From Piezodorus guildinii (taxonomy: Eukaryota; Arthropoda; Insecta; Hemiptera; Pentatomidae): a DNA stretch of 64,000 nucleotides. The notes below the pieces were generated by a model. The model was not told the DNA's origin. It made no database searches and saw nothing but the letters and a program-made list of their open reading frames with translations. Positions 1 through 12,700 of the stretch are shown here, piece after piece. The stretch is taken from contig CM041293.1 of the NCBI GenBank assembly GCA_023052935.1, forward strand, positions 55,850,725-55,914,724, in the 5' to 3' direction. Every line of letters starts with the position of its first letter. The stretch's first letter is position 1. Both the position numbers and the translations under genes were made by a program.

Positions 1-423
1 CTACCTCTTTGACAAGAGTTGCCACTGAAAGCCCTTTGCATTCATCACTGTCTTTGTTTCTAGAGCTCATAGCCTCTAAAATGCTAATGAGTCGTTCCAC
101 AGTTGCGTTTATGTGTCCCCTAGTCTTGTTGGTAATTTTTTTATCCCAAACCCTAATAAGGTCTTAAGATTACTTTGGATAGATCTTGCCTCTTGTAGCA
201 ATGTGTCCCTAAAGTTATCCTCTTCAAGTTCTTCCTCATTATCTGACGTTTTGCACCTAGGTCTTTTAGCTGACGGTGGTTTCTCTGGTTTGGTTGTTAC
301 ATTATTAACTTCAGTAGCACCCTCTTCTTCCATTGTAACACCGTGGTTAGTTACCATAGCGTTTCCACGCCTATATCTGATAATAAGTGTGAGTAACCTA
401 TATAACCTAACCCAGGTTATCAA
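1..423 (-). pseudogene. Fragment of a charged protein, possibly retroelement ORF1, frameshifted
   Basis: From the ATG at 423 the minus strand reads a Glu/Lys-rich segment (KPEKPPSAKRPRC, then DNEEELEEDNFRDTLLQEA) that stops at 109-111. Another frame continues smoothly to the window edge (HINATVERLISILEAMSSRN and onward). The switch falls at an A run near 135-143, so a one-base loss there would explain the break. The mix of basic and acidic segments recalls ORF1 proteins of insect non-LTR elements, but no zinc knuckle is in view. The end lies outside the window. Confidence 0.35.
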
Positions 424-879
424 TTTTTTTTAAATAGAACTTTGTCTTTTAATAACACTGGAATAAACTTTAAATACAGTCTTACCTGTCAGTAAATAGC
501 TGCTGCCTTTAAATGTCTATAAATAAAGTAGGCAAAGCCAGTAGGCTCAACCTAACCTGACACGTTCCACTTAAATAAAGAAATAAATTTGATAAAAACA
601 GAAACTAATGGAAAAATAACAATAAAACATAGTAAAAAGGTAATAACACGAACACAACAAAATAAAACAGAACTATAACTCAATATAACGCCTTACTTCA
701 AACACTTTAACAGGAACTCACTTATCAGTATCAAAGCTGTTATCAATCTCAATGATCTGAATATCCTATTTGTCCTCGATCTAATCCCATCTAAATTCCT
801 AAACTTCCACCAGAGGCTTACTCACCTTCCTAATCCTTTATCCCAATCCCTATCTAGCTCCAGCCATCCCTATAACCCT

Positions 880-1374
880 CCTCGTAGGTTGAAACGGCAG
901 TGGCCTAGAGACCTCTTATAACTAAGCAATGCTGAGTGTTGGCAATAGCCAGCTTCTCCACTCATGCCTGAGAGCCTGTGGCTCTAGCGCCCTCTCTCAG
1001 TCTCCACTGGCTTATTAGACCGGTGACGCGACTGACTGAGAGGCGCTGGGATCTCCTAGCATCGGGCCCCAACGCCCACGCCACTTGTTGGGGTTTGATT
1101 CGGAGTTCCCAAGGGCAGTATGTAAATATTGTATATATATGTATAAATGTGACCAAAATTATTTATTTATTTTATTCTCTTTTATCTTTATTTAGGGTTA
1201 TTTATTCTTCTTTGTATTTTATTTATTTCTATTTATTTTGTATTCATTTATTTTTATTTCTTTATTTAGTGTACATGAGGAATGAATGAATTCTTATAGC
1301 ATTAGTACTCATAGCCCAAGATTGTGGCATATTGTATTATTTCAAATAAATAAAAAATAAAAAAAAAAAAATTA
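880..1374 (+). repeat. GC-richer segment ending in an A-rich tail, possible retroelement 3' end
   Basis: About 880-1120 is clearly G+C-richer than its surroundings. It is followed by a T-rich stretch and then an (AAAT)/poly(A) tail at about 1345-1374. This layout suits the 3' UTR and tail of a retroposed element. No ORF or known family was recognised. Confidence 0.3.
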
Positions 1375-2136
1375 AAAGATGGGAGAAGGTAATCAGATTG
1401 GATATTAAAGCGGAAAGGCCCTCTTAAAAAAATGCTGAAAACTGTTTTTGTATGTTAGTTCCAGAAACTTAAACCTAACCATATTTTTTATCTCAAATTC
1501 CTTAAAAATTTTTAATTGACTTACTTATATTGAAATGCTTCTCTTATTGAATTTTGAGGGGAAAAAAACTTTAAAAAAAAACAAAAAACTTTATTAACTA
1601 TTAAACTTGCTCCTGATTCAAAAGTACTTAGAATTAAGAAAAATAAAAAATCATCTAAATCTGATTGAGGCACAAAGCATTAGACTTAAAGTGCGTTTGG
1701 GTCCTTTAGGTTCCATATCATATCATGAAAGGTATTTCAATAGATTAGAAATTCCGACGTTCAGTTTTCAACTGATTTAATGTTTTCAGTGACCTTCGTG
1801 ATGATCGTTCTTTTCTGTCTTTGTCACGATATCTTTATTTCTCTGTGCGCCAAATCGGGAAACGATGCTTAATAAGTGAATCACTTTTTGTTAATATATT
1901 GTAAATACTGTAGTATCCAAAACAACTATGATGATTTAAATGAAACTTAGCACCTACAGTATTATAGTTTTTCAAATTACTAAGAAATGATACTTCTGAA
2001 CACATTCCAGATGATCATTTAAAGATACTAACATTGCCTACAAAGCCATAGGAATCTGAGACCAATACTGGCGAAGAAAGGGCCAACTATTATTTTATTG
2101 GGTTTTAAACGGAACCTGGAAATAACAGTAGTGTGA
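1375..2136. other. AT-rich DNA, nothing recognised
   Basis: No ORF of note, no obvious repeat and no splice-supported exon was seen. Confidence 0.5.
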
Positions 2137-2382
2137 GTGGTCCTTTGTTGTAGTGACTAATATAAAGCCTTCAATGCCGAAGGTTACGAGTTAAAACCCG
2201 GCAAATGGCCTTAGGGCTATTTTTTAAATCTTTGGCTATGCCGTCATTCGGAGGGAGAGTAAAATATCGGTTCCATATCAGGTACTCGTTAAAGAATATA
2301 TCCTGATTAAACCTGGATAGACAAAATTTAAGACCCCCACTGTAGCATTGATCGAATATAGTGTCATTAAATGAATAAATAA
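2137..2382 (+). repeat. SINE family B copy (degraded)
   Basis: It matches the other family B copies at 48.8, 53.7 and 34.8 kb. The decayed tRNA-like head has a B-box remnant (GGTTACGAGTTAAAACCC). The body follows, with GCCGTCATTCGGAGGG, then CCTGATTAAACCTGGATAG, and the end is AATGAATAAATAAG. Many substitutions show it is old. Confidence 0.65.
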
Positions 2383-2589
2383 GAGTCCTGTGTGAAGACC
2401 AACATTGAAATGTTTCTCTGAAAATACGTTCAGTTTTTATATTTTTTCGAATTAGTGAAAAAATATGCTTCTCGGAACATTCTAGTGGCTCATTGAAAGA
2501 TAATTAAATATTCTACAAGCTAAACTTGCCGTTATATTGGAAGAATTCTTGCATTAAAAAAACCAATGGAAGTTAGTTATTTATTATAA

Positions 2590-2906
2590 TATAACTCTGA
2601 GTATAGAGAGATGAGGCCACTGAAGAGTTTAGAAGGTTGCACAACGCGGAATTGTGGAGCTTGTACCCTCTGAATATTTCAAATGGGCGTATGAAGTTGT
2701 TGGGCTCTGTGAGGAACGGATTCCGAGAAAGTTGGTATTCGGTGATTAGACTGGTAGGCCGAAGTGGCCGAAATGTCGATGGAGGATTGTGTTAAGGCTG
2801 ATCTTGGGGGGCTTGGGCTTGAACGGTGATCATTGGTGGAGTCTGTGTAAGCAGCATTTGCTGGTATCGGCATTCAACCATCGGGTTCGGTAAGCCTGTT
2901 ATTATT
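2590..2906 (+). mobile_element. RTE-type retrotransposon, 3' relic
   Basis: It is similar throughout to the last 300 bp of the full copy at 35-38 kb: GATGAGGCCACTG, then AGAAGGTTGCACAACGCGGAA, and the end GGTAAGCCTGTTATTATTAT. Several small deletions and stops make it non-coding. The minus-strand frame over it is a shadow. Confidence 0.85.
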
Positions 2907-3590
2907 ATAAATTTGAGTAAACGTTTATTTTCTTGATGAAATGGCAATGTTATGTATTTCTAAGTCATTCTGTCCAGACTAATCATATTCTTATATATGT
3001 CTGACTTGTATTGACAAACAATGCAAGGCTGTTATTGATATTAATATCCTTTTGGGAAAAAATATGTATTGTTTTATCAAATAGTTTGACATTTATCGTC
3101 CAGTTCTGTCGTTTTGTCCTGATCTAATCGGTCCTTCTACCTCTTAGCTTTAACTCAACAATTCCTTTGTTTCGTGTAGTGCTCTGTTTATGGTCAGATC
3201 TGCGTCAAAGGTCTTATTCAAAACCAAGAAGTCTCTTTTATATTCTTTAGAATATACATTTTGGAACATTGATAATTATTGTATTTATTAAATTTTATTG
3301 GTATTTGACTGTGTGCTGCCGCCCCAATACATTCATAATATTATACATACTAGTTACTTTAGGAAACTTGTCAGTTAATTTTAATATTTTTATTTTATTA
3401 TGATTTTGCTTTCCCACTGACATTGGCGTTATGAAAGTATTAGAAACCATGCTTTTAAATATGAATATAAGATCAAATTTAAGCTAATGACCAAATACCA
3501 AATATATTGCTATATATGCCAAATATATTAAATTTCTCAGTGAGTTGCCATACCAAAGTTTGCTTGTTGTTACTTTGATTGAGCTGTCAA
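2907..3590. other. AT-rich flank upstream of the zinc-finger gene
   Basis: No ORF or repeat was recognised. The promoter of the plus-strand gene should lie toward the right end, but I see no convincing TATA or initiator pair. Confidence 0.4.
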
Positions 3591-3672
3591 ACTGAGAAGT
3601 ATTGATTTGTTATCAGTGAGCTCAAGAAGACTTATCTGCTTCAGTTGTCAGCAGATCCTTCCTTCTGACAGA

Positions 3673-3752
3673 ATGGCTATTCATCTCGAGCAAGAGCACT
3701 CCCTTCCTACAGATGATATTAATAAATGCCCTAGTTTGTCTGAAGTATCTAA
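3673..3752 (+). CDS. Zinc-finger gene exon 1 (start codon)
   Basis: Codes residues 1-26 plus two bases of codon 27. The sequence after the exon is GTAAGAG, a strong donor; reading on in frame would give a stop at once. The residues are acidic and polar with no recognisable domain. The AT-poorer stretch just upstream (about 3590-3672) is the likely 5' UTR. Confidence 0.75.
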
Positions 3753-6700
3753 GTAAGAGTTATTTATTTAATGATAATATCTTTTATTAATTTCCTTTCA
3801 GTTATTATTTTATTACAAATTTATATTTTTCTTATGATGACTTTGTGAGGGAAATTTGTTTGAATAAAACTTTTTTGTAAAGAAATTCTATACTGTTCAT
3901 GATTGAATAGAATAAACCTAGTTAAACGGAAACCATTTGCATTTATTTGTATATCTCACCACTAATTTGTGTATGGAACTAAGCTCTTTATTCATAGCTG
4001 TTATTTAAAGAAATGAATGATTAGATATTAGGCTAATTTTCTATCTGTAATATTTTAACATTGTATTTACTAGTTTAAAACTAGGCGTTGATGACCCTCG
4101 GGTTTTACGCCTCAAAACCCAAACCAACAACTAGTTTAGAATTTGATGCAACAAATATTCAAATTTATCTGAAATTTTACTCATAAATTGTGGTTCAATA
4201 GATTGAGAACCCCATGGGTTTCCTCCAGATTTTATGATGTCACTGCAAGTAATTGCTGTGATCAAGTCCAGAAGATCTGTCTAGGTAACTAGTCTAAAAG
4301 AAGTAGTGATAAAAACGAGGGTTTCTTATGACCCACTATCACTGGTGACCTCTATTAAATTTTATACCATGGAACCTTATAGGAAATCAGTGCTCAATTA
4401 TTGCTTGGACTGGAGATACTTACCTAGAAGTTAAGAGATAACTTTACTAGAGACTCACAGAGTGGATTATTGAAAACCCTCTATCTCCAGCAGATTTAAG
4501 AGAATCTTTTGGAAGATGAAGTAAGAACACATCAGAAGAATGAAATATAAAGTGGTTGAGGAAATAGTGATATATGTTCTGATGGAGAGCAGTCTTCCCT
4601 AGAATAAAAATAGAAATTGTTTTATATGCTGTGGTTTTTAACTTGTCTTCTGGAATGTTCCACTGCTGTGGACCCCTCCTCCTCCCCAAATTGATTCTAA
4701 AGCAAGTTAGGTTTTTATGATAGATAATACCTTGCCATGGTATATTTATAGCATCTATAATTTATTTTAGTATTTTGATTTATTTCACATTATGTTTGGG
4801 AGGAGAGAATGTCTGAATAAAATTTAGAAAAAAGTTTAAAGAATATAATAATTTCTTATCTGTTTTGAAATTTTCAATAACCTTGATATTTAATCAGTTA
4901 AGGGTTTCTTAAATAAAACTATACTAAAAACACTAAGAGTTTCAACCCTTTTTTTAAGGTTCAATATATTTTTGTTTTCTTTAGAGAAGAAGTAGTTGTT
5001 GGTGAGGTGCTCAAATCCAAAATGTCATCAGCACTGGGAGACCTTTTGGATAGGGCTGTTATGAACCTTTTGACAGCCAAACAAAAATCTAATGCGTGAG
5101 TTATTTATTATTTTTTAATGAGTTGTAAATTATTTATTTTGTAGGCCATTACTAGAGTGTTTTTTCTGTTATTTCAAAAGCCAAATAATCGTAATGGGCT
5201 TAACAAACCCAAAGGTTTATGCCAATACCACCAAATGTTGCTTTCAAAGATTCATCCAATAATCACCATTCTAGCCTTATCCCCTAAATAAGACTTCTTA
5301 ACACAATCCTCCCACTAGCGGCTTGGCCTACCTCTCAGACGCCTTCCAGTCGGATTAGCACATACTAACTGTTTTGAAATTTGTTTTTCACTGAGCCTAA
5401 TGACATTACACCTCTATTTACTCTCTGTGAGGCCATCAACACACAGGAATCGTCTCTGTGACAAATGTTTTATGCAAATACCTTATTCTCATTTTACTTA
5501 TTCATCTCTCTTTGGTAGGAAAATTGTTAATGAACATGATTTTAAACCGACCCTGAAATAAAGCGACTTATATTCTTTCATTAAAAAACTGTGTGTCCCT
5601 CAATGGGGGAAAAATTGAGGGACGTGCATTGATTTTAAAAAAACTACTCCTAATCAGAAACCAACTGAAACCATCCAAACAACAATAATCATAACAACAT
5701 CAAACAATAATTAGTGCTCTCCCTTTACCTAATAGTATACTTCTCTTCTGTTATCGAACCCTTCCCTGTCCAGCGAACTATCTAAATTGTACCTCATTAC
5801 TTCATTTGAGACTGATTTTAACCCACCTGCTGTTATTAAACTTTTAACTTTCCACATCACTATTGATAGATCTCTAATTTTCAACTTGCCCTGAATTAGT
5901 CTCCACCCACCTGGAGTTCCAAACAAGATTACCTCTTAAAGATGAGTTTTTTATCTATGAGAAATCCATGACTATTTGCGATATTCTGTAAACTAAAATA
6001 TGTGAGTAGGGTATTCTAACCTACATCACACCCTCCAACAAGCCTCCTCAAAGTCGCTCTCTTAAAATATCAATAGTAACTATATTAGTTACTAAAATAT
6101 CAATTGTAACTGTATTAGGAAGAACTTGTACCATAAATAGTGTAATGGGTACACTCAAAATATTTTTTAAATAAAACCGTTTGGAAATAATAAACTGTAT
6201 ATAATAAAATGCCGCTCTAATTCAATTTTTCCAAAATTTATTAATCACTGCCTGAACCATATTCCCATATCTAAACTCTTTAACTCCAAATTATCATCTC
6301 AATATCATCTTTATCGAAATTTAAAAATCAGAGAAACTATCCAACACAACGTCCTTAACAATAAAATAATGAACTTCTAAAATTTATTAAACAGTGAAAT
6401 CGACAAAGATAGCATGAAGCCAAGATAATAACCAGCAACCTCACTCCATGAAAATGATAAACCTTTGATAATAGTTTAGAGCATGTTTTTTAATATATTT
6501 TGTGATAACATTTAAAATTTGTTAAACATGTAATAATATCAAGATTCATCTTTGTTATCTATAAAATGATTCTGATTATAATACTAAAAACATTTTTAGG
6601 TTTGAAGGCGCTGCAGATTTGTTCTCGAAGCTTCAGGGTCAAAGAGATGGTGATGAAGATTTGAAAATAGCTGCACCTAGCAAACCTTTTTCATGTACAA

Positions 6701-9700
6701 TTTGTGGACAAAAGTAATTATTTAATTATTATTATTCCTTTTTGTTTTGAGTTCTCCTTAAATACTTCATGGTCGGTGTAATCTTAATTATGAAAATTAA
6801 GGATTATCAGTAAAATCCACTTGCATCTTAATTTATTATCGTATAAATATATTTTAGCCATAGGTGCTTCATTGTCTATTATTAAAAAGTAATAATATTC
6901 CTTTCTTTAAGTAATTCTATTGCTCTTCTTCCCTTAACATAGTAATAACAATAATAATAATAAAAACTACCTGCGAAACTTTATGTATACCCGTCTCTTC
7001 TTTCTATTGGTTCAGTATTGATTAACTGTCAGCTGACTTTTCTATTGGTTGGTTGTTGTTATATCTTAACCCAAAACATTTTTCTCATTAGCGTACTATT
7101 CAGGTAGTAATTTCATGATAAAAATTTTATATAAAGTTTTACTTTAATTAATTAAGAATTAAAGAATAAAATCGACTACCCAATCCAAAATATTTGTAGA
7201 TTTAAGAATACAGATAAGAAGGAAAATGGTTGAATGGACAAATAAAACAATTTTACTTATTTAAAAAAAAAAATTAATAAATAATAAAATAAAAAAAACC
7301 TGTACCTCTACAACCTATGAAGGGTCTTGGGCTCAGTACATATAGAGATTCGTACTGTTTCTAGGCCAACGGCCTTACAATGATGTAATGAGGTCTTGAT
7401 CACGCTCAGCCGCCAGGTTTTTTCCCCAAATTGGGTACCCACTTTAAAGTGGCTGGGTCTGTCCCTTGAGGGTCTCCATAACCTAGGATCCCCCCTTCCT
7501 CCTCCTGGCTGATTTAATAGAATAAATAATATTCTCCCACAGCCGGCATTCGAACCCAGGACCGGAGAACAGTTGACTAGTGCTCTATCCACTATCCTAT
7601 GCCGCTGCTATTAATAATTCTATATTAATAGTTAATTATCCTATTATTAATTTTCATTATTATAATGAAGTTTTATAATTGATTTTAATACAATCATTAT
7701 AACTGTTATAATAACTTCAGTGAGAAAGATATTATATTGTCTGTTCTACTGAACTATATTGAGATGTATAGTCGACTGTAGAAAATATTATAGGTGAAAA
7801 TAATCAGGAGTCAGTCTTTTTTTAAATATTTTAATTTTGCCGATGTTTCGGCTCCAGCTTGTGAGCCATCATCAAGACATTACTGAGCAACAAACGTCGG
7901 CAAAATTAAAACATTAAAAAAAAGACTGACTCCTGATTGTTCTACTGAACTATTAAAAACGTTATGAAGAGTTCCAATTTTCTTTTTACTGTAAAACATG
8001 TACTCAGAAGATATGGACTATTGTCAGAATGTTACTTTCCTGTTTATGAGTTATGGTGCTATATTTATTAACTGTTGAAATAGTTAAAATATCAAATTAG
8101 TTAAATATCATTATACATTTTTATTTAAAGGTTTATAGAATTAAATTGTTTATTGCAGGTTCGCTCTACCGTCTTCAAGAGATAAGCACCAGGTCCTTGC
8201 ACATCGCTCCTTTATTCTATCAAATACACCTGCTGATCCCTGCTCTATAGAAAAGTATGGCAATGGTAGGTAACATTTTTGTATGTGAATAAACTTAATT
8301 TCGATTGAAGATCCCTATCCTAACTAAACCTGGATAGGCAAAATTTAGGACTCCCACTATAGTATCTTCCAATTAGCCACAGTTGCATAAAGTGATGTTA
8401 AACAAATAAATAAACAACAACAACTACAGCCTGCTGGTACTAAATAGAAATGTATGAAGTTAACTCAGATGCTTTAACATTAAGAAAAGTGCATTGAGAA
8501 AATATTTGATAGAAAGTTAGTTATTCTTAGCAAAACAACCGGAATATACAAAAAGTTCAATTAAGTAATTTTGCTTCATGATAATGCTCCCTCACACTCA
8601 GCAAAATGGGTCACAGATAGGATCAAGGCGTTCAATTGGGAAATACTAGCACATGCAGCTTATTCTCCAGACTTAGCTCCATCTGATATCCATCTATTCG
8701 CATCATTCAGACACCGAACAACACTTCGATTCATATGAAAATGGCCTGGAATTCATAACCTTCCGAAGAGGTGGGGAAAATTCTAATGGAGACTATTTTG
8801 AATAAAATATTTTTTTATAATTTTCAAATAACAGACATGCAATTTTTACAAAAAAATTCCGATTTCATACTCCTACACCTGGTATATGCATGATGTTAAC
8901 ATATAGAGATGGGCTCATTCTGATCTGCCAACCCGCAAAACATATATTGTCAATGTCATTGGTCCTAGTTATGTTACTTGGGTAGATGCGTTACGAGTCT
9001 TTCTTCATAAAAATCAGTAAATAAATAATAACTGCTTACCTTTTTTGGTACAAACAAGAAAATTAATAGAAAAAAAAAGGTCTAATCCAAATACATGATA
9101 TAAATAAGAACTGTTTATTTGGAATTTAAAAAAATATATAACAAATGTATTAGCCAAAAGCAGAATGTACAAATAAATAATTAATTCAATTTATAATACA
9201 TTAGCTATTCAATTCACCTAGACATCAATAATACATAGTTAATAGTTAATTATATTAGGGTGTTCTGTAAGTCATTTCCTTCTTTTTTAGCTAAATCAAT
9301 AGGCAATATTTGTTGTTTGAAGTTAATTAACTTTACTATAAATGAAGCCATCTGCTTAATAAACTTCTATCTATTAGAAAGCCCCATTATGCCCTCTTTC
9401 CAAAATTGTTGAGACTAACTTCCAAAATATTCAATGATGAAAAACTTAAGGGACACACTAATATTCAAACCTACATTCAATAGTTATAAATAAAGAAGAG
9501 TTAAATATAATTATAATAATTACTAGCTAATTTTACTGCTGATTTGACCACAAGAAAAAACAATTGCGTAAGATAGGACGAATCTCCAATAAATTTGTAC
9601 TTCATTTCACAGTTATAGTTTATTATTGGAATATATTTATGTTTATATTTAATAAGGCTTGATATACAAATTATTCACTTATTTATGCCAACAAAATAAT

Positions 9701-12700
9701 CTAAAATGCATAAATAAAACAAAAAGATAAAGGTGAGTGTATACATATTTAAGAGTCTTCAAATTAACCAAAGAATCCTATTTTTATTTTTTCATCCATA
9801 CATTTTAATTAATATATTATTCAATTAATTCGAAAAGTGGATAGTTCCTATTAATTATTATCTTCTTCTTCCAGTGGCGCGACAGGCCGTGTAGGCCCAG
9901 GGCCTCGCGGTGTAAATTCCTACGAGTTTACACTCACGCTTCACGATGAAATTTTTAGTGTAGGGTCATCACTCCCTACGACTAATTTTGTGAGTGGCCA
10001 CCCTTTGGCTGACGGGTCTCACATACCCGGGGGAGAGGTTGTGAGTGAATCCACATTTTTTTACATCCTTAGAAAAGCCCCGCCGGGACTGGGATTCGAA
10101 CTCAGAACCTGTAGCATGAGAGACTAGCGCGCTAGCCACTCAGCCACGGGCTCCCCTATTAATTATTATACAAAATCAAATTTAAACATTTACTATATTC
10201 CAACTATAACCGTACCTAGGAAATGTTCTACTTGATAATTTATTATCCTTTTTACAAATTGCAACCACGCAATGTTTTATAGACATATTTTAAGTTTAAC
10301 ACTATAAAACAAGTAAATAACACATAAAATAAATTCTAAACACCTCAATAATGCACTGACCTAATAAGGCCAAGCACAACCAAACAAAACAATAACAAAG
10401 AACTAAGGACCAGTGAAGTGTTTTAGGATTTTCCACCATATTGCCCCATCTGGATCAAGCCCACCTCTGTACATATAAACACCTTGGTCTATATGTATAA
10501 TAACTTATATGGTTATTAAACAACTATGAATATTGGTCCTCCATTTACTTCATAATTATTATTACATATTGTTATATGTTTTATTTTATTTTTTTAACCA
10601 GATTGGAGAGGAACTCATTCAGCATCTGAAGTCATTGGAAATAATGGAATCGAAACTACAATGAGGCCGCTATGCGCTGGTAACTAAGTTTCTCTATTCT
10701 GCATTAGGTAGTTGTGCATATTGATACACTTACACAACTTTCATGGAGATTTTTTTGAGAGGGGAAAAGCAGTCCGAATTAAATCCAATCTACCTAATAT
10801 ATAGTCAGCTGTTGTTTCGTTTTCTAATGAGAGAATAGTATCATAATGTACGTCTTAATATGAGCCAACAAAAGTAAAGTAGTGCTGAGAACCAACTCAG
10901 ACCACGTTCCCACTGGGCCATCTTTATTTTCTGCCAGCAGCTGAGACCACTTCTATCAAGATCTGCACTGATCTGTAGAGAGCAGGAAATCAATGCCGAA
11001 TTATAAGCTCCCTGTCACCGAGGTGCAAACTCGTAATTTTTTTAATCTATTTTTCTGGTCACCTGGTGGTTGCTGGCCACTCTGCCTCCATAGTACAGTA
11101 AAATTAGGTTTTAATCCAAACATCCTAAAAAAAAAGCTGGAACCTGTCAGAAATCGTTCAGTGGCCTCTCCTTATTAATTGGTAAAAAGTCCAATTTTTT
11201 ATCAGGTTTTGTAGTGGGGAGGAGAATCAGAAAAAAAATTCAATTTTTTCAGTATTTTGTTTATATCTCAAATAATCTTAATAATAATAATAGGCTTACT
11301 GAACACATAGGTTCGATGTCGATATCACCAAACTCCGCCTAAATAGACTTGTCCAATGTTCACCGTTCAGACCTAAGCCCCTGAGATCAGCCTTAATGCA
11401 ATCCTCCCATCGACCTCTCGGCCTACCTTTCGGACGCGTACCAGTCGGATCAGCGAATAACAACTTTCTCGGAATCCGTTCCTCACCAAACCCAACAACT
11501 TTACTCGCCCATTTGAGTCTCCGCGATGCTATCAACTCAATTATATTCACAGGGTACAAGCTCCGCAATTCCGCGTTGTGCAACCTTCTAAACTCCCCAG
11601 TGGCCTCATCTCTTCGGACCAAATATTTTACGCAGTACTTTATTTTCGAAAACCTTAAGCCGTTGTCCATCCTTTAAAGTAAGCGGCCACGTTTCATATC
11701 CGTAAAGAAATGTCGGAAGAATAATAGTTTTATACATTCTAACCTTTAAGTTTATAGATAGAAGCCGCGAGCTAAGTAACTTAGCAACTGAATAATAACA
11801 CGCATTTCCCACCTTTAACTGGGACTTTATTTCTTCCTGGATTTCATTTTTTCTTGTTATCATTGAACCTAAATACTTGAATTTCTCAAAAGTATGCCCT
11901 GATATATCAAGATCACCACCGTTTCTGCTACTAATCATATATTTCGTTTTATCGGTATTTAATTCGAGTCCTATTTCTTTACCGGTTTTTATTAACACAC
12001 TTGTATTTAGTTGTATGGTTTCCGTGTCTTCACCTAGCAGTACCAAATCATCGGCATACCCCAAGAAATCGGAATCTTATCACCTACATTTAAGCCTTTC
12101 TCGGTACACATCACCTTTTCTACGACATATTCTAAAGCTATATTAAATAAAACAGGTGAAAGGGAGTCACCCTGTTTCAAACCCGATCACACCTCAAATC
12201 TCTTGGAGTAATTATCGATTCTAACTTTATGGAATGTTTCCGACAAACATATCTCTACTAGGTTTACTGACTTTCTAGGTATTCCCTGTTCAATCAAATA
12301 ATCTTAATTGAAAGTAACATTCTATACAAATTTAAAGTACTTTAAAATATCTTCAAAAATGATTATATAAATGTTTTTGCAAAAATGAATGGTTGCAGAG
12401 ACATTGAAGGGACAATATACGGTATATGTTTGGCAAAATAAAGTACCTAAACATTGATTTCTGATTTTTAGAGGAAAAAAACATACAGACGTCTATTACC
12501 ACTCAAATCAAAGCTAATGATTTGGGCTATGATTTACTTTATATTCATAATTTTCTTAGGATGCACAGTTTTTAAAATATTTTACACTATAAAATAACAA
12601 AATGTCCTTTTCCAAGTCTTTGAAAAAAAAAAAATTTTTACTTGTAAAACTTTATCTCTTAACTTAATCTTTACTGCATGTGGAAAAGACCTGTATCTCC

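Noticed and set aside
113..433. 106-codon plus-strand ORF at the left edge
   Set aside because: It is Ser/Leu-rich and antisense to the more protein-like minus-strand frame; a shadow.
10080..10154. Possible functional tRNA-Ser-like gene on the minus strand
   Set aside because: It is followed by a SINE body and (GAA)n tail and bounded by a target duplication; it is the head of SINE C.
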